Shown here one piece after another: positions 25,828-35,755 of a DNA stretch of 64,000 nucleotides. The notes below the pieces were generated by a model. That model was not told the DNA's origin. It saw nothing but the letters and a program-made list of their open reading frames with translations, and made no database searches. Numbering within the stretch: position 1 is the first letter of the stretch; every line of letters starts with the position of its first letter. Source of the DNA: Rhodobacteraceae bacterium F11138 (GTDB taxonomy: Bacteria > Pseudomonadota > Alphaproteobacteria > Rhodobacterales > Rhodobacteraceae). The DNA is taken from NCBI GenBank assembly GCA_016521575.1, contig JAEKDP010000008.1, positions 21,369-85,368 on the forward strand, written 5' to 3'. Both the position numbers and the translations under genes were made by a program.

Positions 25828-28800
25828 GCTTCAATCTTGTCCATACTGTCCGTGAGCGCCGCAACCGCCCGAGCGAGAGCCGCCAGCGCGATTTCGTGCC
25901 CATGTTCACTTTGGCCAAGATTCCGAATGATCTGGTCGGCAAGCTTACTGGCAGTCTCTTTTTCGTTTTCGCTGAGTTCGAAGCTCTGAAGGATTGGCGG
26001 CTGCTTCGGATCGACGCCCACAATGAGAGCGATCGCTTCGGTGTTTGATTTTCGGTCGCGCATCAACGCCACTGCTTCGGCCTGCCTAAAGCGGCGCCCA
26101 AGCCTAGCTACCTCAGACAGTGCTCCTTCGCGGTTGCGGTCGGACCAGTCGCGCATGGGCTTCGGTTGCAGAGTTCCGGCCACCGCCTCAAGGCTGCCGG
26201 TCCCGGCTTCAATCTCCCCAACACGCGCGGCAAAAGCCTCAAACTTCAGATCTGAGCTCAACCCCTTGATGGACTCTGCGCGCTCGAGGCTTCCGGCAAA
26301 GGTGTCACTCGGAACTCCGATGGATTGCGCCAACGCGTGTCGCAGATCTTTAGCAAGGCTATCATAGGCCGCCTCACACTCTTCAATCGCAGCGACCGTT
26401 TTTTCGACTAGATCACCTTTGATGTTCAGACCGGGCAGCGTTTCGAAGAGCAGTGTTTCCGGATCGTCTGCGTGCCGGATTGCATCGCGTATCTTGCGCG
26501 TATCGGCTGAGAGGAGACTGGTGCGTTTGGCAAAGTCGCTCAAAGCCTCAATACGCTGGAAGGCTGCACTTGCAACGGTAAGTGCAGATGCATCAGACAG
26601 ATCCAGCCCTTCCGCAATCCGGGAAAGGAACGCCAGATGGTGTTCAGAGCGTCCAGCGGGCCTCAGAACGACGGCCGACGGATCCTGAAGCATTCTGTCG
26701 ACAAAGATGTCATCGAGATCCGCGACAAAGCGACCGTCTTGGTAGACAGCATAAATCTGCCGATTTGCGAGCAAGAATGCCAGCGCTAAAACCGGCATCA
26801 CGCCGACCTTCATGCCAAAGGGCGCTCCCCGCCAAGCCTCATAGACTTCCGCCAGCGACTGTTCCTTTTTCGAGCGCAAGATTTTCCATGCTGGCTTCAG
26901 GGACTCACCGGTCATGGTCTTATCTGGGTCAGCAAAACCATAGCCAGACTTGGATTTTCGGTGCAGGCCGCTTGGGGCCAGAGTTGTGAGGTAGAGACCG
27001 AATGCAGCTGGAAACCCTTCGAAGTCCAGGTTCTTCCGATCCGGGCTTTTCACCATGGCATGGCAAAGGGCTCGAAGAGCGGCCGCAGCACTCGAGGATG
27101 GTCTGTCCTTTTGCAGCAGCTCGCTGTGAATGATTGGCGTCGAATGATAGGCTTTGTCAGCCAGGTGCGATGCCGCGGCGGACAGAGAGAGCACCATCTC
27201 GGAGTCGTTTGGCCGAAGGATTTGCCATTGGCTCGACAGCATCAAGCGTTGGAGTTCGACATTCGAGCGATTTCGCAGCAATGCCTCACGCGCACGGATT
27301 CCCCGCCGCGCGATCCTGTCTCCGGCGATCTGCGGTACTTGCTTTTGAACTTGAGACAACGCCGCCAGGTCGCCTGCATCTTCAATCAAGCGCTTCCCAT
27401 CGCCGACCAAAGAGAATGCACTCACGACTCCCGTTTTCCTTAGGATCCGAACAATCTCATCCATCTTCTCTTCGATGTCTGGTGAGCGGGCGTCTTGGGG
27501 CGCGATAGCCATCACCATAACACCACTCGCGGCCAACGCCTTGCGACCTACGGTGCGCTTGAACTCATTTGGATCGAATTGCTCCCCCAGGCACTCTACG
27601 TGCAACGCAAAGGTCCGCAGCACGCCGCAATCAAAGTAATGTCTTTTAGCGACAATGTGGTCGAAGCCAGCCTTTGCGGCGACTTGGGAAAGATCTGACG
27701 AGGTGGTCCGACCCCCAAATCTCTCTAAAGCCGCATCGAGGTCAAAATCGCTGCCAGAGAACAGTGCATACCCACCCACTCGTTTCTGGCGAAGCAAAAC
27801 TCCCCAGTCGCATAAATCATCGAGTGCACCCGTGATATCAGAGACGTTGTTCCCCGGAACGGCGATCAAGAGGGCGTCCTGGTCGACAGCCAATCCTGTC
27901 CCGTTCTTGAAGATTTCAATAAGCGCGGCAGATTTCGCCAGCTTCACGTGCAGGTCCGCTCCGAGCACGTTCGCTTTCTCGATTGCCTCCGCCGCGAGCG
28001 TCATTTGCGACCCCAACGGCCCAGCCGCAAGAGCCAGACCAAAGTTCGTTTGAAGATAGTCCCAAAGACGATCGGGGCCGAAGGTTTCCCCTGAGCTTGC
28101 CGATTCCGACTTCAGGAACTCGCGAAACCCCCCAGGTTCTTCGGACGCCAAGAATCCGAAGATGCTACGCTCGTTCTGACCGAAACTTCGGCGCGTGATG
28201 CCGCCGAGCAACAACGCGCAAATCGGGTTCAAAGGCCAGGTCTGCGAAAGCGCCTCGGTCAGCTCCTCTTCGTCCGTTGGTCGATTTGAACCGACGATTT
28301 TGGCCAAGCTTTTGGCCTGCGCTTCTGCTGTGCCAGGGATATCATCCGTATCGATCGCCCGCCCGAGCAGCCTGACCGTTTCATCACTTGCGGAAAGGAA
28401 GGAGAGATCCTGAAACCGCCCCTGGATCTTCGCCCATTCGAGACGGGCGCTCGAAGCGAGCTTGTCCGCATATGCCTCAAAAGCCTGATGCAAGATTCCG
28501 ATCACAACGAAACGGCCTTCGCTTCTGGCGCTTATCTCAGCCAGATCCTGCAGGAGGTGCGCATCGTGGTCTTTATCGGCCGCGGCTTCGAGGAACTTTC
28601 CCAATTCATCCAGAACCAGAACAATTGGTCCCTGACTTGCGTGATCAGATATGTCTTGGACGAGTTGGCCATCGCTTTTTGTCGCGCGGTCCTTTTTTGT
28701 GCGGGTCCACCCGTATCGCTCTGCCATCTTCTCGGCGATGGCTTGTCTCAGATTAACACGGCTTCCGGTAACCGGAATAACGCTCCAACCACCCAAGCCG

Positions 28801-29126
28801 GGATCAAAGGCTTTCTCAATTGCCTTTGACAGCTTCGGACCGGCGATCTTCCGAGCGAGAGACTTTCCCTCTTTGGAACCGGCAACGAGGTTACCCAAAA
28901 GCAGTGCGGTACTCGACTTGCCGCCGCCGTAGGGTCCGGTCCAGGTAAAAGCACTTTGTGCTCCCTCCGATAGCGATGCGGCCATCGCGAGGAGCGATTT
29001 TTCGGTACTGGCTTGGAGCACATAACCTTGAAGGGGCGGCGTGCCGGTCAGATCCATGTCGATCCGCGCGCTTCGTACGAACCGGCCGTTCAGTCTGACT
29101 TTGTCTGAGAGCGTTTCACGCGCCAT
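25824..29126 (-). CDS. sspC: SspC-like P-loop ATPase
   Basis: The 1100-residue protein has Walker A GPYGGGKS (residues 64-71) near the N-terminus and Walker B IVLVLDELGKFLEAA. A long, mostly helical remainder follows, with no other domain I can name. In the known SspABCD system SspC is the ATPase partner that supports nicking and sulfur insertion with SspB and SspD. I chose ATG 29126 (MARETLSDKV), which overlaps the sspB end by 11 bp. The open frame continues to 29252, but those 42 residues would lie wholly inside sspB. It overlaps sspD by 4 bp. No frameshift is visible over 3.3 kb. Confidence 0.88.
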   Translation of the reverse strand: MARETLSDKVRLNGRFVRSARIDMDLTGTPPLQGYVLQASTEKSLLAMAASLSEGAQSAFTWTGPYGGGKSSTALLLGNLVAGSKEGKSLARKIAGPKLSKAIEKAFDPGLGGWSVIPVTGSRVNLRQAIAEKMAERYGWTRTKKDRATKSDGQLVQDISDHASQGPIVLVLDELGKFLEAAADKDHDAHLLQDLAEISARSEGRFVVIGILHQAFEAYADKLASSARLEWAKIQGRFQDLSFLSASDETVRLLGRAIDTDDIPGTAEAQAKSLAKIVGSNRPTDEEELTEALSQTWPLNPICALLLGGITRRSFGQNERSIFGFLASEEPGGFREFLKSESASSGETFGPDRLWDYLQTNFGLALAAGPLGSQMTLAAEAIEKANVLGADLHVKLAKSAALIEIFKNGTGLAVDQDALLIAVPGNNVSDITGALDDLCDWGVLLRQKRVGGYALFSGSDFDLDAALERFGGRTTSSDLSQVAAKAGFDHIVAKRHYFDCGVLRTFALHVECLGEQFDPNEFKRTVGRKALAASGVMVMAIAPQDARSPDIEEKMDEIVRILRKTGVVSAFSLVGDGKRLIEDAGDLAALSQVQKQVPQIAGDRIARRGIRAREALLRNRSNVELQRLMLSSQWQILRPNDSEMVLSLSAAASHLADKAYHSTPIIHSELLQKDRPSSSAAAALRALCHAMVKSPDRKNLDFEGFPAAFGLYLTTLAPSGLHRKSKSGYGFADPDKTMTGESLKPAWKILRSKKEQSLAEVYEAWRGAPFGMKVGVMPVLALAFLLANRQIYAVYQDGRFVADLDDIFVDRMLQDPSAVVLRPAGRSEHHLAFLSRIAEGLDLSDASALTVASAAFQRIEALSDFAKRTSLLSADTRKIRDAIRHADDPETLLFETLPGLNIKGDLVEKTVAAIEECEAAYDSLAKDLRHALAQSIGVPSDTFAGSLERAESIKGLSSDLKFEAFAARVGEIEAGTGSLEAVAGTLQPKPMRDWSDRNREGALSEVARLGRRFRQAEAVALMRDRKSNTEAIALIVGVDPKQPPILQSFELSENEKETASKLADQIIRNLGQSEHGHEIALAALARAVAALTDSMDKIEA

Positions 29127-30054
29127 GCCATACGCCCTTTCCGCGGCGCGCAATCTCGCCAAACGCGCTTTGCAGCAGAGCATCCAAGTCAGGACGCCGA
29201 TTCCGTTGGACCTGTCGCAGGCCTGCCGTATCGGTCCAGACGAAAGCACCACCAGTGCTTTCGTCGATCCGCATCAGCCGTTCGATGACGCTATCTTCGT
29301 CCATCTTAAACACCCGGCCGGGACTGCCGGCGTCGTGGCAGATCATTTCCGCGGCGAGCGTCGCGCGGTTGTCGTGCGCGCGAGTCCAGTAGGCTTCCAA
29401 TGCGTAGGCGAACAGGGCGTCGTGAAGGTTCGGCTTTGGGCCAATCGAGAATTCGTACCATCCGCTCGAGCCGGTCTCCTGGACCAATGCCAATTCAGCC
29501 AGCAAGGGTTCCGCGGCGTCATCCATCGCCCCGCTCGGTCGGCTGCAGTAGCTCCGCAGAAAGACCGTGACGTCGTTCTGGATAGTCTTGTGAGCACCAC
29601 GCCATCCCTTTTGCTCGATCAACTTCTCGATGGCATCCACCAAATCTGTCGATCGAAACTCGTGGCCAAATAACCCGTTGAAACAATAGTAGAAAGTTGT
29701 GGTGTGCTCCGGCACCGATGCAAGCTTCCAATGGATGAGCCACAGAGAGGTCGGATGCTCCAGAAAAGGGTCAAATCCGTTCTCGCCAAAGAGCAGGTCA
29801 CCCAAATTGTCAGGCTTTAATTCCTTGCCGTCGAGTTGGATAACTTCCGCCGCTTGCGCCCAAAATCGCATTGAAACAGCCATGTTTCGGCCAACGCCGA
29901 ACCGGGAGATGGCTTCGTCGTCCTTGAATACCGTCAGCGGGGCGCCGCCGCGAACCGCGTCATATGCTTTGCGCAACCAAAGGATGCGCAGCGGGAATGT
30001 TTCGTGCCCGGCGAATTGCGGTTTGCCGGACCAATTGTCAAATACATCGGCCAT
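29116..30054 (-). CDS. sspB: SspB-like DUF4007 protein (putative PT nickase)
   Basis: The 312-residue protein opens with FAGHETFPLRILWLRKAYDA, the hallmark of DUF4007. The next segments (FGVGRNMAVSMRFWAQAAEV and WLIHWKLASVPEHTTTFYYC) are also typical of this family. SspB of the Ssp system is a DUF4007 protein reported to nick DNA, giving single-strand phosphorothioates. The gene lies 9 bp after sspA and overlaps sspC by 11 bp. The order sspA-sspB-sspC-sspD on one strand is the canonical one. Confidence 0.9.
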   Translation of the reverse strand: MADVFDNWSGKPQFAGHETFPLRILWLRKAYDAVRGGAPLTVFKDDEAISRFGVGRNMAVSMRFWAQAAEVIQLDGKELKPDNLGDLLFGENGFDPFLEHPTSLWLIHWKLASVPEHTTTFYYCFNGLFGHEFRSTDLVDAIEKLIEQKGWRGAHKTIQNDVTVFLRSYCSRPSGAMDDAAEPLLAELALVQETGSSGWYEFSIGPKPNLHDALFAYALEAYWTRAHDNRATLAAEMICHDAGSPGRVFKMDEDSVIERLMRIDESTGGAFVWTDTAGLRQVQRNRRPDLDALLQSAFGEIARRGKGVWHGA

Positions 30055-30063
30055 AAGCCTATG

Positions 30064-31221
30064 CTACTGGTGAAGCTCACCAGTAGCAAGGAGGACTTTC
30101 TCCACAGCGCCGACCATGATCGCCGTCGCCGAGCCAATATCGTCTTCAGAAAGCCACCACCCGACACCTATACGCAGGAAGCGTTTCTGCTCGTCATGAG
30201 TGAGATGCAGCGCGGAAAGAACCGGCGAAGGCTGCAATGAACCGGAATGGCAGGCAGACGCGTTCGAAAGACATACTTTGGTGTTCAGACTGTCGATCAG
30301 ATCTGAGCTCGCCGGCGTGTCGACTATGAATGCGGCAGCTCCGGGAACCGCCGGACTTGATGGGAAAAGTCGTTCCACACGCAAGCCGTCGCCAGAGAGT
30401 TGCTCCTCGAACAGGGATATCAGACCCCTACTGTGGACAGACTCTCGCGCCATATTCTGAGCCGATATCTCGGCTGCACGGCCCATCGCCGCAACTAACG
30501 CGGCAGGTTGCGTTCCGCTCAGATGCTCTTCCAACGGTCTTGCGGATGTCAGCTCGGATGGCTTTGGGACGTTGGCGGCCACAAAAAGCGCACCGACACC
30601 CTGTGGTCCCCCAAATTTATGAGCCGACAGGCTGAGGTAATCGGCACCGAGATCGAATACGTCGATCGGATGCTTGCCCGCGGCCTGAGCAGCATCGACA
30701 TGCATGAGCGCGCCAACGGCATGCGCCATTTCACTTATCTTTTCAATTGGTTGGATTACACCCGTTAAATTGCTTGCGAGCATTGTGCTGACGAGCAGTG
30801 CGGTCTCGCCCAAAAGAGCCTCGAGACTTTCCAGGCAAATCGAACCATTTATGCCGACAGGACACATCAGGACCTCGAAGCCCAACTCGCGCAGTGCTTC
30901 CGCAGGACGTCGAACCGCGTCGTGTTCCAGCGCGGACAGAATGATTTTGTTTCTGTCCGGAAACTGTTCTGCAACGGCGCGCGAAGTCCCTATGATCGCG
31001 AGCGCGTTTGCCTCAGTAGCGCCCGAGGTAATGAAGATCTCGTTTGGCGCAGCACCGATAAGGGTCGCAACGGCCCTCCTTCCTTTTTCGTAGAGGCGGT
31101 TAGCCTGCCAGCCTGCAACGTGATTGGAGTTCGCGTTTCCGGGTTGAGCCAGCGCCTCAATGAGAACGTCTTTGGCTTCCGGACGCATTGGCCAGCTGGC
31201 GAGGCCATCAAGGTAATACAT
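30064..31221 (-). CDS. sspA: SspA-like cysteine desulfurase
   Basis: The 385-residue PLP enzyme of the NifS/IscS class has a HVDAAQ segment (Asp176), Schiff-base Lys202 in SAHKFGGPQG and active-site Cys324 in SNASACHSGS, placed in a loop as in NifS-like desulfurases. It releases sulfur from cysteine as a persulfide and hands it to SspD for DNA phosphorothioation. It is the first gene of the operon, and its promoter should lie in 31222-31427. The order, spacing and DUF4007 neighbour distinguish it from a housekeeping IscS. Confidence 0.9.
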   Translation of the reverse strand: MYYLDGLASWPMRPEAKDVLIEALAQPGNANSNHVAGWQANRLYEKGRRAVATLIGAAPNEIFITSGATEANALAIIGTSRAVAEQFPDRNKIILSALEHDAVRRPAEALRELGFEVLMCPVGINGSICLESLEALLGETALLVSTMLASNLTGVIQPIEKISEMAHAVGALMHVDAAQAAGKHPIDVFDLGADYLSLSAHKFGGPQGVGALFVAANVPKPSELTSARPLEEHLSGTQPAALVAAMGRAAEISAQNMARESVHSRGLISLFEEQLSGDGLRVERLFPSSPAVPGAAAFIVDTPASSDLIDSLNTKVCLSNASACHSGSLQPSPVLSALHLTHDEQKRFLRIGVGWWLSEDDIGSATAIMVGAVEKVLLATGELHQ

Positions 31222-31427
31222 GGTGTAAGCTTTACTCCGTCATCCGCCGGTTAGCGCTCAAACAAAAAAGACAATGAGCCACAGTAACCCCATTTTCTGA
31301 TGGCTTTTCCCGCTTACCACGATTTCGGGCGACTGCAAATGTTGCCATACTGTTCTCATTGCACCAAAATGTCATTCCTCATTCCCACTTTTCAAGAAAA
31401 CAACCCTCCAAAAAATCACTAGACGTC
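31222..31427. promoter_or_regulatory. Upstream region of the ssp operon
   Basis: These 206 bp lie between the virD4 stop (right) and the sspA start (left), both genes reading leftward. They are markedly A+T richer than virD4 and must contain the sspA promoter, because virD4 ends in backbone DNA and the island starts here. I could not fix a -35/-10 pair or operator by eye. The composition change near 31428 marks the right border of the island. Confidence 0.45.
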
Positions 31428-33419
31428 TTAAGGCCCATCTTTCATAGCCGACTCTAGCGCGCCCAGGCCATCCACAGCGGTCCTCACCTGCTCGTCACCC
31501 ACCTCCTTTGCCAGATCATCAGAAGGCACCAGCACCCCAAAATCCATTTCCATCTGTCGCTGTTCCTCGGCGATTACGGCTTGAACGACAGGCGCAGTCT
31601 TCTTTGGGGTGACATCGGTTTGCCCTGACGATTGGCCATCAGCAGCCTGGCGTGCGGCCTCAACGTCGGCGTCGGGTCCGCCTGCTCCGTCCGAAGGCGG
31701 CGTCATCGGCATGGCGCGCATACTCAACGGCAAATTGCCCTGCGACCCCCCGCCCCCCGGCTCCGGAAACGGCAACTCCCCCGTTTGCGCCGCGTGGATC
31801 GCCTTGAACAGCCGATCGTCAAAATATTGGATCCGCTTTGCACGGACCGGCATCTGGGCATCGATGACCATGACAATCTCATCGAGCGGTAGACGGCGCG
31901 CCTCGTCTTCAGGGAGCAAGGAGCTTTCTTCAGTCCGTGTGGATTGGCTGCGCCCTTCAAAGGGGTTTTTGCCGATGGACTGGGAGCGCGTGATGACGGT
32001 CTTTGTTGTCTTGCCAACCGCCTTGCTCAGCTCCTCGACGGTTTTTTCATCGGAGGGCGTCAGGTAGAGTTTCACGCCGGCGTTGCCCTGCAGGGCGCGG
32101 CGGGTGTTCTCGCCATAGATTTCATCGAGGGCGGGAATGGTTTGCGTGACCACGGCCAAATGGCCGCGATAGGTCCGCAGGGTCTCGATGCTCTCGACCA
32201 CGATGGGCATCTTGCCGAGACGGTTGAACTCGTCGAGCATGATCATCACTGGCCAGGGCTCGTCGGGCCCGGGATCCTTCTCCTGCATGGCGGAGAGGAG
32301 ATCGGAGAAGAAGAGCCGGATCAGCGGCGCGAGGGGTTTGACCATCAGCGGCTGGACGACGAGATAGACCGAAAAGGGTGTCTTGCGGATCGTCCGGAAG
32401 TCAAAGTCCGACACCGCCGTCGCCTCATCGATGGCGGGGTTTTGCCACTGGTCCAGCCCCGAGGTCATCAGGAGCGAGACATAAGAGGTCAGCGTGTCGT
32501 TGTTGGTCGAGGCCAGCCGCGTGAAAATCAGCTTGGCGGCCCGGTTATCCACCTCATGGCCCCGCGCGAAATATTCCTTCTGCTTGTTCCCGCCCGAGGC
32601 GGCGATGCGGTAGATCTCGCCCAAGGTCGGGCGCTTGCGCTGGAAGGCCAACAGGCCTGCCGCCACGAAGAGATCGATCCCGCCCTTGAGGAGGCCCTGC
32701 ACCCGGTCATTGTCGCTCTGCAGGAAGAGCGTCGCCAAGAGCTGCAATTCCATCTGCTGGCGGGCGGGGTCTTTCAGTTGATAGATGCGCAAGAGCGGGT
32801 TGTAACGATGCGTGCGCTTGCCCTCCCAATCGGTGGGGGCAAAGCGATAGACCTTGTCGCCTTGGGCTGCGCGGTGCCGGGCCGTTGCCTCGAAACACTC
32901 GCCCTTCACATCGAGCGTCACGGCGGAGCCTTGCCAGGTCAGCAGGTTCGGAATGACAAAGCCCGTGGTCTTGCCGCGGCCCGTGGGCGCCACGATCAGC
33001 GCATGCGGGAAAACCTTCGAGCAAATGTAATTGGCGCGGGAGCCCGGCGTCCCCAGCTTGCCGAGGATGAACCCGGTCCCTGGCGCCCCGAAGAAGCCAT
33101 TGGCCTTCATCTCGCGCGCACTCTGCCAATGGGTCTGGCCAAAGCGTGTCAGGGCGGACCCCGACAGGGCGAGGCTCAGCATCAGGCCAGCGGCGGCGAA
33201 GCTGCCGATGATCAGGTGAATAAGTTGCGCGTCCTCCGGGCGGTGATCGAGGATCGCCAGATAGTTCTGCGCGATATAGGCAAAGTCGATCTCGGCACCG
33301 AACCCGAGATCCTGGTAGGTCAGCACCGCCGAGGCGATGGTATAGCCCATGGCCCCGGTCACCAGCGTTACCAGCAAGACCCCTGTTGCGATCCGCGCTT
33401 TTCCCATGGCGGCGCTCAA
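31428..33419 (-). CDS. virD4: VirD4/TraG coupling protein
   Basis: The 663-residue protein has two N-terminal membrane segments (VLLVTLVTGAMGYTIASAVL and IIGSFAAAGLMLSLALSGSA). A hexameric ATPase domain follows: Walker A PTGRGKTTG (residues 145-153), the following VIPNLLTWQGSAVTLDVKGE, Walker B MIMLDEFNRLGK and the later VTQTIPALDEIYG. It carries the relaxase-DNA complex to the VirB channel. The C-terminal ~100 residues are acidic and variable. Its start overlaps the relaxase stop by 4 bp. It is separated from the virB operon by the 15-kb defence island and reads in the opposite direction. Confidence 0.95.
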   Translation of the reverse strand: MSAAMGKARIATGVLLVTLVTGAMGYTIASAVLTYQDLGFGAEIDFAYIAQNYLAILDHRPEDAQLIHLIIGSFAAAGLMLSLALSGSALTRFGQTHWQSAREMKANGFFGAPGTGFILGKLGTPGSRANYICSKVFPHALIVAPTGRGKTTGFVIPNLLTWQGSAVTLDVKGECFEATARHRAAQGDKVYRFAPTDWEGKRTHRYNPLLRIYQLKDPARQQMELQLLATLFLQSDNDRVQGLLKGGIDLFVAAGLLAFQRKRPTLGEIYRIAASGGNKQKEYFARGHEVDNRAAKLIFTRLASTNNDTLTSYVSLLMTSGLDQWQNPAIDEATAVSDFDFRTIRKTPFSVYLVVQPLMVKPLAPLIRLFFSDLLSAMQEKDPGPDEPWPVMIMLDEFNRLGKMPIVVESIETLRTYRGHLAVVTQTIPALDEIYGENTRRALQGNAGVKLYLTPSDEKTVEELSKAVGKTTKTVITRSQSIGKNPFEGRSQSTRTEESSLLPEDEARRLPLDEIVMVIDAQMPVRAKRIQYFDDRLFKAIHAAQTGELPFPEPGGGGSQGNLPLSMRAMPMTPPSDGAGGPDADVEAARQAADGQSSGQTDVTPKKTAPVVQAVIAEEQRQMEMDFGVLVPSDDLAKEVGDEQVRTAVDGLGALESAMKDGP

Positions 33420-35755
33420 TGGACCTGACCCCGCTCGGTCTCGCCATCCACGTCTGTGGTGCGGTGTTTTTCATATTCGGTGTCGGCAAGATCATCGACC
33501 ACCTGGCGCAAGGCCTCCGTGTTGGCCGTCGCTGCATCCGATTGCAGGTAGACCTTGGCGACATAGAGCCGGTCGAGGCGGTCCTCGAGAACCTTTTCCA
33601 GCGCATCGGCATCGCCAGATGTGAGCCTCTCAAGTTGAGGGTCATCCAGCACCCGCGCGATCTCGCCCCGGAAAGCGTCCCGCTCCGCCTCGGTCTCGAA
33701 GGGCGCGGACAATTCCCCGGCCCGCTCATGGTCCAGAACACGCGCAATCTCGTCTGCGAGGCGGTCGGCACGGTCAGACTGCGACGCAGTTTCATCGCGG
33801 GTTGCGAGGATGTCGTCGCGCGTGCCTGACCCGAGCCCGTCGCGCATCTCGGTTTCGCGGCGGACCTGATTGATGACCTCCGTGTCCCGGATCTCGACGA
33901 CGGCCGCGTAGGTCGCGCCAAGCCCGCGGGCGAGATGGGCCGGCATGTCCGGATAACGCGCTCGGAAGTCATCTGCGACGGCATCCGCAACGGGGGTGCG
34001 GAGGTCGCGTCCCTCCATGATCCGGTCGACTTCGCGGGTGATCTCGCTGGCGCGGGCCGCATCGGTAATGCTCTCCCTGTAGGGTTCAGACCGGTCGATC
34101 ACATCGCCAGGACGTGCGAGCAGGTCCGGGTGTGCCTCGAGATACGCGCGCTGCTCCGCCTCGATCCGGCGCTCCGCCCGCGAGACAACCTCCCAGTCCC
34201 GGTCCTCGATCTGCTGCACTGTCAGGCCGTCTGCGCGCATCTCCTGACGGATTGTCCCTTCCATCGCCCGCACCGCGCCCTCATGATAATGGAACCGCTC
34301 GCTGACCGGTTCCGCTTCCATGACACCATCCCGGCGCAGCACGTTTTCCCGTTCCAGAAGCGTGCCGAGCGCGACATGCACATCGTTGAGTATGTCGCGC
34401 GCCTGGTCCAGATCGGCGCGGCGCTCGAGGTTGAGATCGCGCGCCTCAGCCACTTTGGAGAGATCATTGGCGATCCATTGATGCTCGAGCGCTGCATTTG
34501 AGGCGCCTGTCTCGATCCGGGCCACCACTTCCGATGTGCTGATCCCGGTGCCCCGTAGTGCCGCGTCAATGCGCGATCTCAGATCGGGCTCGGCCAGTCG
34601 CTCGCGCTGGCTGGCGTCAATATTGGCCTCGGAATAGATCCCGCCCTCCGAGGGAGCCTCTGACAGCGTGGATGATCGCAAACCGAGAGGCTGCATGTGC
34701 TGGACCTGCGTCTGGATCTCGATGAGGCGTTTTTCCAGCACGGGACGTTCCGCGTCAGGTTTTTCGGCGATCATGCCCTGCACCCGCGCGAGCTTCTCCG
34801 CATAGAGGCTTCTCAGATCCTCGAAGCTTTGATCCTCGGCCATATACACATCTCCTGTTCGGTCCACCTGCCCGCCGCGCGCCAGCACCTCGCCCGCGCG
34901 GAAGAGTGCCGCGGCGATGTCTTCCCGGGCCTCCCGGGAGGCCTCTGCGGCAAGCGAATGGTAGACGCTTCTGGTGTTGGCGATCTCCGCCAGCGTCCGG
35001 GTCAGGTCCTGCCCCACGCGTTCGCGCTCGCGGGGCGCGCGACCCTCTTCTTTCGCGGCGTAGACCTCGCTGGTCCGGGCTGGATAATGTACAGCCCCGC
35101 GATCCACCCGGCGCGTGGCCTCCAGGCGCACGCCATACTTCTCGGCCTCCTCGACCATGGCGAGGCGGAAGTCGTCATAGTTGAAGCGATGATTGCGCCC
35201 CAGAAAGAAGAACTCGCCTTCTTGCGAGCGGCGGTTCAGCACCAAATGCGCATGGGGGTGATCGCGGTCCTCATGCACCGCGATGATGTAGTCGAAATGC
35301 CCCTCGTCGGTCTGGAAGAACCGCTCGGCCACATCCGTCGCAATGTCGCGCACATCCTCCCCGCGCGTGCCGATGGGGAAGGACATGAGCATGTGGGTGG
35401 TCTGTCCGAGCTTGGGCTTGAAGCCCGCATCCCACCGTTTGGCAAAGCGCTCGGTCAGGTCCTTGATGTCACCCGACTCGAGCTTCGCTTTGCCATCCAG
35501 GAACCCGCTACTGTCCACGATATGTGTGGACTTGGTGGTGAGGTAATCGAGCTGGTTTGCGAGCTGCGATTTGGTATGCGTACCCCCGCCTCTGATCGCC
35601 TTGAAGACCGCTGGCCGGTGGCCTGCTGCCGCGCGTATAAGCTGTTTCTGCTTGGCGACATGCAGCCCCTGCATCGAGCCCCGGATGCGGCTCCAGCCAT
35701 CCCGAAAGACCTCGCCCGTGACGGCGTCAACGGCATCATTCAGCCGCATGGGCAA
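33416..35755 (-). CDS. VirD2-like conjugative relaxase
   Basis: The 779-residue protein has an N-terminal relaxase domain. Probable catalytic Tyr71 lies in QLANQLDYLTTKS, and the metal-binding HxDxxHxHxH motif lies in HEDRDHPHAHLVLNRR (residues 161-170). Both match the MOBP/VirD2 pattern. The 500-residue remainder is hydrophilic, helical and rich in Arg/Glu, as in long VirD2-like relaxases of Rhodobacterales. It nicks oriT, stays attached to the 5' end and pilots the strand through VirD4. It overlaps the MobC-like gene by 20 bp and virD4 by 4 bp. The start ATG 35755 gives the full N-terminal domain. Exact MOB class would need a profile search. Confidence 0.9.
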   Translation of the reverse strand: MPMRLNDAVDAVTGEVFRDGWSRIRGSMQGLHVAKQKQLIRAAAGHRPAVFKAIRGGGTHTKSQLANQLDYLTTKSTHIVDSSGFLDGKAKLESGDIKDLTERFAKRWDAGFKPKLGQTTHMLMSFPIGTRGEDVRDIATDVAERFFQTDEGHFDYIIAVHEDRDHPHAHLVLNRRSQEGEFFFLGRNHRFNYDDFRLAMVEEAEKYGVRLEATRRVDRGAVHYPARTSEVYAAKEEGRAPRERERVGQDLTRTLAEIANTRSVYHSLAAEASREAREDIAAALFRAGEVLARGGQVDRTGDVYMAEDQSFEDLRSLYAEKLARVQGMIAEKPDAERPVLEKRLIEIQTQVQHMQPLGLRSSTLSEAPSEGGIYSEANIDASQRERLAEPDLRSRIDAALRGTGISTSEVVARIETGASNAALEHQWIANDLSKVAEARDLNLERRADLDQARDILNDVHVALGTLLERENVLRRDGVMEAEPVSERFHYHEGAVRAMEGTIRQEMRADGLTVQQIEDRDWEVVSRAERRIEAEQRAYLEAHPDLLARPGDVIDRSEPYRESITDAARASEITREVDRIMEGRDLRTPVADAVADDFRARYPDMPAHLARGLGATYAAVVEIRDTEVINQVRRETEMRDGLGSGTRDDILATRDETASQSDRADRLADEIARVLDHERAGELSAPFETEAERDAFRGEIARVLDDPQLERLTSGDADALEKVLEDRLDRLYVAKVYLQSDAATANTEALRQVVDDLADTEYEKHRTTDVDGETERGQVH

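Noticed and set aside
24991..31221. Dnd (DndABCDE) assignment
   Set aside because: No DndD- or DndE-like gene; the DUF4007 protein and large ATPase match SspB/SspC instead.
31944..33428. 494-codon + strand frame antisense to virD4
   Set aside because: Shadow frame rich in Gly/His/Arg; virD4 is the real gene.
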